A DNA stretch of 64,000 nt, taken from the NCBI RefSeq assembly GCF_904849725.1, contig NC_058521.1, positions 565,398,176 to 565,462,175 on the forward strand, given 5' to 3'. A program made the translations under genes and the position numbers. Origin of the DNA: Hordeum vulgare subsp. vulgare. Its lineage: Eukaryota > Streptophyta > Magnoliopsida > Poales > Poaceae. Of the stretch, positions 56,485 to 64,000 are shown piece by piece. Every line of letters begins with the position of its first letter. Position 1 is the first letter of the stretch. Under the pieces are notes generated by a model. It did no database searches. It was given only the letters and a program-made list of their open reading frames with translations, and was not told the origin of the DNA.

Positions 56485-58224
56485 TGTTGGAAACATGCCC
56501 TAGAGGCAATAATAAATTGCTTATTATTATATTTCCTTGTTCATGATAATTGTCTATTATTCAGGCTATAATTGTATTTACCGCAAACCGTAATACATGT
56601 GTGAATACATAAACCACAACATGTCCCTAGTGAGCCTCTAGTTGACTAGCTCGTTGATCAATAGATGATCATGCTTTCCCGATCATGGACATTGGGTGTC
56701 GTAGATAAAGGGATCACATCATTGGGGAATGATGTGATGGACAAGACCCAATCCTAAGCATTGCACTAGATAGTGTTGTTCGTCTTCTAAAGCTTTTCTA
56801 ATGTCAAGTATCATTTCCTTAGACCATGAGATTGTGCAACTCCCGGATACCGTAGGAGTGCTTTGCGTGTATCAAACGTCACAACGTAACTGGGTCATTA
56901 TAAAGGTGCACTACGGGTATATCCGAAAGTGTTTGTTGGGTTGTACGAATCGAGACTGGGATTTGTCACTCCGTGTGACGGAGAGGTATCTCTGGGCCCA
57001 CTCGGTAATCCGTCATCATATTGAGCTTAGTGTGACTAAGGTGTTAGTCACGGGATGATGTGTTACGGAACGAGTAAAGAGACTTGCAGGTAACGAGATT
57101 GAACAAGGTATGGGGATACCGACGATCAAATCTCGGGCAAGTATCATACCGGTAGACAAAGGGAATTGCATACGGGGTTGATTGAATCCTTGATATCGTG
57201 GTTCATTCGATGACATCATCATGGAAGATGTGGGAACCAACATGGATATCAAGACCCCGCTGTTGGTTATTGGCCGGAGAGATGTCTCGGTCATGTATGC
57301 ATGTCTCGCGAACCCATAGGGTCTACACTCTTAAGGTTCGATGAAGCTAGAGTTGTAAAGGGAATAGTATGTGGTTACCGAAGGTTGTTCAGAGTCCCAG
57401 ATGAGATCCCGAACATCACGAGGAGCTCTGGAATGGACCAGAGGTAAAGACTGATATATAGGAAGTCCTGTTTTGGTCACCGGAAAATTTTAGGGCTCAT
57501 CGGTAGTGTACCGAGATTGTCACGAGGGTGTCGGAGGACCCCCTGGAGGGGTGTGACGACCAAATGACTTCATGGGCTGTTAGAGGAGGTGGACCAGCCC
57601 TTATTGGGATGGCCAAGGCCTTCCCTAAAGACCCATGCGGCTAGGGGTAAAGAGATAAGGCAAAAGGAGTTTTAAAAGGAAGAGATCCACCTCCCTTGTG
57701 TGAGGTGGACTCCTCCCTAGCTCGGCCGAACCTCTCCTCCTTGGAGGAGGGGCCAAGTGAGCCCTCCCTCTCCCTCCTCCTATATATACTTGAAGTTTTG
57801 GGATTTTTGAGACACAATTATCTCTCTCTCCCAGGGCGCAACCCTACCTCCCTCTTCTTCCTCCTCCGCAGCGCTTGGCGAAGCCCTGCCGGAGAACCAC
57901 ATAGCTCCACTGCCACCACGCCGTTGTGCTGTCGGAGCTCTCCCTCAACTTCTCCACTCTCCTTGCTGGATCAAGAAGAAGGAGACGTCACCGGGCTATA
58001 CGTGTGTTGAACGAGGAGGTAGCATCGTTTGGTATATAGATCGGAATCTACTGCGATCTGAATCGCTGCTAGTACGACTCCATCAACCGTGTTCTAGCAA
58101 CGCTTCCGCTTAGCGATCTTCAAAGGTATGAAGATGCTCTACTACTTCACTCGTTGTTGGTTTCTCCATAGATAGATCCTTGTATGGCGTAGGAATTGTT
58201 TTGAAATTACTACGTTCCCTAACA
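56485..58224 (+). repeat. 5' LTR of element 5
   Basis: 1740 bp from TGTTGGAAACATGCCCTAGA to CGTTCCCTAACA. TATATATA at about 57782. Confidence 0.92.
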
Positions 58225-58225
58225 G

Positions 58226-58245
58226 TGGCATCCGAGCCAAGGTTC
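58226..58245 (+). other. Primer binding site of element 5
   Basis: TGGCATCCGAGCCAAGGTTC, a third variant of the initiator-Met tRNA site. Confidence 0.65.
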
Positions 58246-59470
58246 TATGCGTAGATTCTATGCACGAGTCAAACACAAAAGTTGTGGGCGCTGATTTTTC
58301 AATTTGCTTGTCGTTACTTGACTTATCTTGATTCGGTGGCATCGTGGGATGAAGCATCCCAGACTAACTTTACACGTACTCTTACGTGAGACTGGTTCCA
58401 CCGACAGACATGCACTTGTTGCATAAGGTGGCTAGCGGTTGTTTGTCTCTCCCACATTAGTCGGATCGGATTCGATGAAGAGGGTCCTTATGAAGGGTAA
58501 ATAGCATTGGCATATCAACATTGTGGCTGTCACGTAGGTAAGAAACGTTCTTGCTAGAAACCCTAACTATGCACGTAAAACTTGCAACCGCAAGTAGTGG
58601 AAGTCTAACTTGTTTTTGCAGGGTATGCTATGTGATGTGATATGGCCAAAAGGATGTGATGTTACAAATTTGATGTATGAGATTGATCATATTCTTGTAA
58701 TAGGTTTCACGACTTGCATGTCGATGAGTATGACAACCGGCAGGAGCCATAGGAGTTGTCTTAATTTATTGTATGAGATGCAACGCCATGTTGATTACTT
58801 TACTTTATCGCTAACGGTTAGCTATAGTAGTAGAAGTAATAGTTCGCGAGACGACTTCGCGACGACACAATGATGGCGATCATGGTGTCATGCCGGTGAC
58901 GATGATGATCATGGTGCCCCGAAGATGGTGACCAAAGCAGCAAGATAATATTGGCCATATCATGTCACTATATGATTGCATGTGATGTTTATCATGTTTT
59001 ACATCTTATTGCTTAGAACGACGGTAGCAAAGATAGGACGACCCCTCATTAAAATTTTGAGATATGTATTCCCCTAAGTGCGCACCGTTGCGAAGGTTCG
59101 TTGTTTTGAAGCACCACGTGTTGATCGGGTGTGATAGATTCTAACGTTCGCATGCAAAAGGTGTAAGCCAGTTTACACACGCAGAACAGTTAGGTTGACT
59201 CGACGATCTTAGCATGTACAAACATCCCCTCGAATACGGGAGACTGAAAGGTTGAACATGAGTCGTATGGTTGATACGATCAGCATAGAGATGCTCACCA
59301 TTGATGACTAGTCCGTCTCACGTGATGATCGCACACTGGCTAGTCGACGTGGATCATGTTTTACTTGGATGACTAGAGGGATGTCGATCTAAGTGGGACT
59401 TCATTGAATAGTTTGATTAGATGTACTTAATTATCATGAACATAGTCAAAAGTTCTTTACAAATTATGTT
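58246..59470 (+). other. Leader of element 5
   Basis: Non-coding leader. ATGATGGCGATCATGG and related motifs at about 58870-58930 take the place of the GATGGAGATCA repeats. Confidence 0.65.
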
Positions 59471-60400
59471 ATAATTTGTGCTATAGCTGTGCGGTTTTTT
59501 ATATGTTCCTAGAGAAAACTTAGTTGAAAGATAGAAGTAGCAATTATGCGGATTGGGTCCGTTAACTGAGGATTGTCCTCATTGCTGCGCAAAAGGCTTA
59601 TGTCCTTAATGTATCACTCGTTGTGCTGAACCCCAAGCGTGGTCCGTGGATGTTGCGTAATATCCGACATACACGTTTTTGATAACTACATGATAGTCCA
59701 ATGCACATTGCTTAAACGACTTATAATTGAGGCGCTAAAGACGCTTCGAACGTCGCGGGACATACGAAATGTTCCAAGAGATGAAATTGGGATTTCATGG
59801 TCATGTCCTTGTTGAGATGTATGAGACCTCCGACAACATTCTTTGTATACAAAGTAAAGGGGAAAATCTCAATCATTGAGCATGTGCTCAAATTGTCTAA
59901 GTACTGCAATCGCTTGAATCAAGTGGGAGTTAATATTTCAGATGAGAGAGTGGTAGTTCTCCAGAGTCACTGCCACCAAGCTGCTTGAGCTTAGTGATGA
60001 ACTATAAACATATCAGGGATAGATATGATGATCCTTGAGCTATCCGTGATGTTTGACACCGCGAAAGTAGAAATTAAAAGGGAGCATCAATTGTTGATGG
60101 TTAGTAAAACGGTTAGTTTCAAAGAAGGCCAAAGGGAAAGAAGGGATACTTCATTAAATGGCAAACCAGTTCCTGCTCCAGTGAAGAGACCCAAGGTCGA
60201 ATCCAAACCCGAGACTAAGTGCTCCTGTAATAAGGGGAACAATCACTGAACTGCCCTAGATACTTGGTAGATAAGAAGGCTCGCAAAGTCGATAAAAGTA
60301 TATTAGATATACATGATATTGATGTGTACTTTACTAGTACTCCTAGTAGCACGAGGCTATTGGATACCGGTTCAGTTGCTAAGTGTTAGTAGCTCAAAAT
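59471..60400 (+). pseudogene. Decayed gag-protease of element 5
   Basis: Gag islands at 59797-59988 and 60025-60249, the zinc-knuckle remnant CSCNKGNNH followed by a stop (60221-60249), and protease DTGSVAKC followed by a stop (about 60365-60388). No gag ATG at the homologous place (TAATTTGTGCTATAGCTG). Confidence 0.75.
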
Positions 60401-63340
60401 GAAAGCTACGTAATAAACATAGACTAGCTAAAAGCGAGGTGACGATGTGTGTTGGAAGTGTTTCCAAGGTTGATGTGATCAAACATCGCACGCTCCCTCT
60501 ACCATCGGGATTAGTGTTAAACCTAAATAATTTTTATTTGGTGTTTTCCTTGACCATAGACATGATTGGATTATGTTTATTGCAACACGGGTATTCATTT
60601 AAAATAATAATGGTTATTCTATTTACTTGAATAATACCTTCAATGGTCTTGCACCTTAAATGAACAGTTTATTGACTCTTGATCATAGTGATACACATGT
60701 TCATAATATTCTTGCCAAAAGATACAAAGTAGTAATGATAGTACCACTTACTTGTGGCACTGCTGCTTGAGTCATATTGGTATAAAATGCATGAAGAAGC
60801 TCCATGCTGATGGATCTTTGTACTTACTCATTTTTGAAACATTTGAGACATGCAAACCATGCATGTTGGTATAAACGCATGAAGAAACTCCATACGGATG
60901 GATCTTTGGACTCACTTTATTTTTGAATCACTTGAGACATGCAAATCACACCACATGTGCAAGATGACTGAAGACCTTGTTTTCAAGTGAGATGGAACAA
61001 GAAAGTAACTTGTTGGAAGTAATACATTTTGATGTGTGCAGTTCTATACGTGTTGAGGCACGCAGTGGATATCATTATGTTCTTACTTCACAGATGATCT
61101 TAGTAGATACTAGTGTATTTACTTGATGAAACACAAGTTTGAATTATTGAAAGGTTCAAGTAATTTCAAAGTGAAGTTGAGGATCATCGTGACAACAGGA
61201 TAATATGTCTACGATGTGATTGTGGAGGTAAACATATATATCTGAGTTACGAGTTTGGTTAAACATTTAAAGACAATGAGAAAATTGTTTAACGTGAAAA
61301 TTGTTTCACAACTCATGCCACCTGGAATACCATAGTCTGATGGTGTGTCTGTATGTCATAATCGTGCCCTATTAGATATGGTGCATACTATGATGTCTCT
61401 TATCAAATTACCACTGTCGTTTATGGGTTAGGCATTAGAGACAACCGCATTCACTTTAAATAGGGCACCACATAACTTCGTTGAGATAACACCATATAAA
61501 CTATGGTTTAGAGAAACCTAAGCTGTTGTTTCTTAAAAGTTTGGGGCTGCGATGCTTATTTGAAAGAGTTTCAGCTTGATAAGCTCGAACCCAAAGCAGA
61601 TAATGCATCTTCATAGGACACCCAAAACAGTTGGGTATACCTCCTATCTCAGATCTGGAAGCAAAAGTGATTGTTTCTAGAAACGGGTCCTTTCTCGAGG
61701 AAAAGTTTCTCTTGAAAGAGTTGAGTGGGAGTATGGTGGAGACTTGATGAGGTTATTGAACCATCACTTCAACCAGTGTATAGAAGGGCACAGGAAGTTG
61801 TTCCTGTGGCGTCTACACCAATGGAAGTGGAAGCTTATGATAGTGATCATGAAGTTTTGGATCAAGTCACTTTCAAACCTACTAGGTTGGAAAGGACGCG
61901 TACTACTCCAGAGTGGTACGGTAATCCTGTCTTGGAGGTCATGTTGCTAGACAACAATGAACCAACGAGCTATGGACAAGCGATGGTGGGTCCGGATTTC
62001 GACAAATGGCTGGAAGCCATGAAATCCGAGAGGAGGATCCATGTATGAAAACAAAGTGTAGACTTTGGAATAAATACTCGATGGTCTAAGACTATTAACT
62101 ACACATGGATCTTTAAAAGGAAGACAGACGATGATGGTGAAAAGTCACCATTAAGAAAGCTCGACTTGTCGCAAAGATGATTCCGGCGAAGTTCAAAGAG
62201 TTGACTACGATGAGACTTTCTCACTCGTAGCGATGGTGAAGGTCTATTGGAATTATGTTAGTAGTTACTGCATCATTTATGAAATCTTCCAGGTAGGATG
62301 TCAAATATTGTTTCCTCGACGGTTTCCTTGAGGAAAGGTTGTATCTGATACAACCACAAGATTTTTGACGATCCTAAAGGATGCTAACAAGTATGCAAAG
62401 CTCCAGCGATCCTTCTAAGGACTGGAGCAAGCATCCCGGAGTTGGAATACACATTTTGATGAGATGGCCAAGATTTTGGTTTTATACAAAGTTTATGAGA
62501 AATTTGTATTTCCAAAGAAGTAAGTGGGAACACTATAGAATTTCTGATGAATATATGTGGTTGACATATTGTTGATGGGAAATAATGTACAATTTCTGGA
62601 AAGCTTAAAGGGTTGTTTGAAAGGAGTTTTTCAAAGGAAAACCAGGATTAAGCTACTTGAACATTGAGCATCAAGATCTATGGAGATAGGTCAAAGTGCT
62701 TAATAGAACTTTCAACGAAACACATGCCTTGACAAGTTTTTGAAGAAGTTCAAAATAGATTGGCAAAGAAGGAGTTCTTGGCTGTGTTGTAAGGTGTAAA
62801 TATTGAGTAAGACTTAATACCCGACCACGACAGAAAAAAAGAGAAAGGTCGAAGGTCGTCCCTTATGCTTTAGCCGTAGGCTCTATAGTATGCTATGTTG
62901 TGTACCGCGCCTGAAGTGTGCCTTGCCATGAGTCAGTCAAGGGGTACAAGAGTGATCTAGGAATGGATCACTGGACATCGGTCAAAATTATCCTTAGTAA
63001 CCTAGAGGACTAAGGAATTTTTCTCGATTATGGAGGTTATTAAAGAGTTCGTTGTAAAGGGTTACGTCGATGCAAGCTTTAACATTAATCCGGGTGACTC
63101 TGAGTAGTAAACCGGATTTGTATAGTGGAGCAGTCATTTGAAATAGTTCCAAATGGTGCATGGTAGCAGTATTTGTAGGAAGACATAGAGATTCGTAAAG
63201 CACACACGGATCTAAAAGGTTCAGACCCATTGACTAATAAACCTCTCACACAAGCAAGACATGATCGAGCCCCAAAATTGTATGGGTGTTGGACTCATTG
63301 CAATCACATAGTGATGTGAACTAGATTATTGACTCTAGTG
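60401..63340 (+). pseudogene. Decayed integrase, reverse transcriptase and RNase H of element 5
   Basis: Integrase remnants at 60740-61700. A linker frame at 61725-62048 (LDEVIEPSLQPVYRRAQEV, then RTRTTPEWYGNPVLEVMLLD) that leads toward reverse transcriptase. RT remnants at 62050-62720 and RNase H and tail remnants at 62850-63260. Numerous stops. Confidence 0.75.
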
Positions 63341-63341
63341 C

Positions 63342-63351
63342 AAGTGGGAGA
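63342..63351 (+). other. Polypurine tract of element 5
   Basis: AAGTGGGAGA before the 3' LTR. Confidence 0.7.
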
Positions 63352-63352
63352 C

Positions 63353-64000
63353 TGTTGGAAATATGCCCTAGAGGCAATAATAAATTGGTTATTATTATAT
63401 TTCCTTGTTCATGATAATTGTCTATTATTCATGCTATAATTGTATTAACCGGAAACCTTAATACATGTGTGAATACATAGACCACAACATGTCCCTAGTG
63501 GGCCTCTAGTTGACTAGCTCGTTGATCAATATATGATCATGATTTCTTGATCATGGACATTGGATATCGTTGATAATGGGATCACATCATCGGGGAATGA
63601 TGTGATGGACAAGACCCAATCCTAAGCATACCACTAGATCGTGTTGTTCGTCTGCTAAAGCTTTTCTAATTAATGCCAAGTATCATTTCCTTAGACAATG
63701 AGATTGTGCAACTCTCAGATACTGTAGGAGTGCTTTGGGTTTATCAAACGTCACAACGTAACTGGGTGATTATAAAGGTGCACTATGGGTATCTCTGAAA
63801 GTGTTTGTTGGGTTGTACGAATCGAGACTGGGATTTGTCACTTCATGTGACGGAGAGGTATCTCTCGGCCCACTCGGTAATCCATCATCATATTGAGCTC
63901 AGTGTGACTAAGGTGTTAGTCACGGGATGATGTGTTACGAAACGAGTAAAGAGACTTGCCGGTAACGAGATTGAACAAGGTATGGGGATACCGACGATCG
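63353..64000 (+). repeat. 3' LTR of element 5 (partial, window edge)
   Basis: Starts TGTTGGAAATATGCCCTAGA and follows the 5' LTR at 56485 closely up to the last base given. Confidence 0.92.

Larger units (their letters stand above)
56485..64000 (+). mobile_element. Copia element 5, continues past the window end
   Basis: 5' LTR 56485-58224, primer binding site, leader, decayed gag-pol, polypurine tract and a 3' LTR from 63353 that is cut by the window edge. LTRs belong to a diverged subfamily (GTAACGAGATTGAACAAGGT and ATGTGTTACGGAACGAG in place of the usual wording). It carries the same lesions as element 4: no gag ATG and a stop after the protease DTG. Confidence 0.92.

Noticed and set aside
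1..64000. CRISPR array, operons, phage or integron features, tRNA or rRNA genes
   Set aside because: No evidence on either strand. The window is plant nuclear DNA dominated by retrotransposons, and the regular spacing at 50.8-54.1 kb is a decayed tandem repeat, not repeat-spacer units.

Overview
This window is plant nuclear DNA. It almost certainly comes from a Triticeae grass (wheat, Aegilops, barley or rye group). The evidence is repeated Ty1/copia LTRs of the BARE-1/WIS/Angela type, about 1.8 kb long, that begin TGTTGGAAATATGCCCTAGA and end in CCCCAACA, nested into one another. There is one clear intact host gene in 64 kb: a single-exon-coding F-box/kelch-repeat protein at 15268-16587 (+) with a probable leader intron. 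No prokaryotic features, rRNA, tRNA or CRISPR were seen. Layout: 1-940 and about 10637-13480 are low-copy sequence made of degenerate copies of the sequence just upstream of the F-box gene plus a repeated module of about 250-300 bp. This low-copy sequence is split by element 1 (+, 941 to about 5563, with a pol remnant at 10499-10636) and by an opposite-strand element 2 (about 5564-10498). The gene with its leader and 3' UTR spans about 13.7-16.8 kb. From 16.8 to 21.5 kb the DNA is low-copy with no gene that I can support. A LINE (+) starts near 21.95 kb and ends near 42.4 kb. It is split by copia element 3 (23441 to about 31760, the best-preserved coding copy) and copia element 4 (32813-41527, complete with both LTRs and a perfect TTAGG target duplication). 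From 42.4 to 54.37 kb lies a composite region: a hAT-like transposase fragment, a gag fragment of another copia family, a broken copy of the first three coding exons of a nucleosome assembly protein 1 (NAP1) gene, a tandem array of about 640-bp units, and an array of 155-bp-phased units ending in a CACTA-type terminus (TTTCTTGTAGTG at 54363-54374). Two solo LTRs with target duplications (46875-48686 and 51681-53482) sit inside this region. A third solo LTR (54632-56446) and copia element 5 (56485 to beyond the window end) close the sequence. How the parts relate: elements 1, 4 and 5 lack the gag start codon at the position where element 3 has one. Elements 1, 2, 4 and 5 also carry a stop just after the protease DTG motif, where element 3 reads on. 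This suggests a non-autonomous lineage copied in trans by element-3-like partners, as is known for BARE-2 and BARE-1. The 155-bp periodicity is exact across the solo LTR once the LTR and its 5-bp duplication are subtracted, so the array predates that insertion. No wholly new system is claimed. The points most worth checking are the duplicated gene-proximal sequence, the complementary C19/G24 tracts in the leader intron, the captured NAP1 fragment, the 155-bp array and the shared-lesion retrotransposon lineage.
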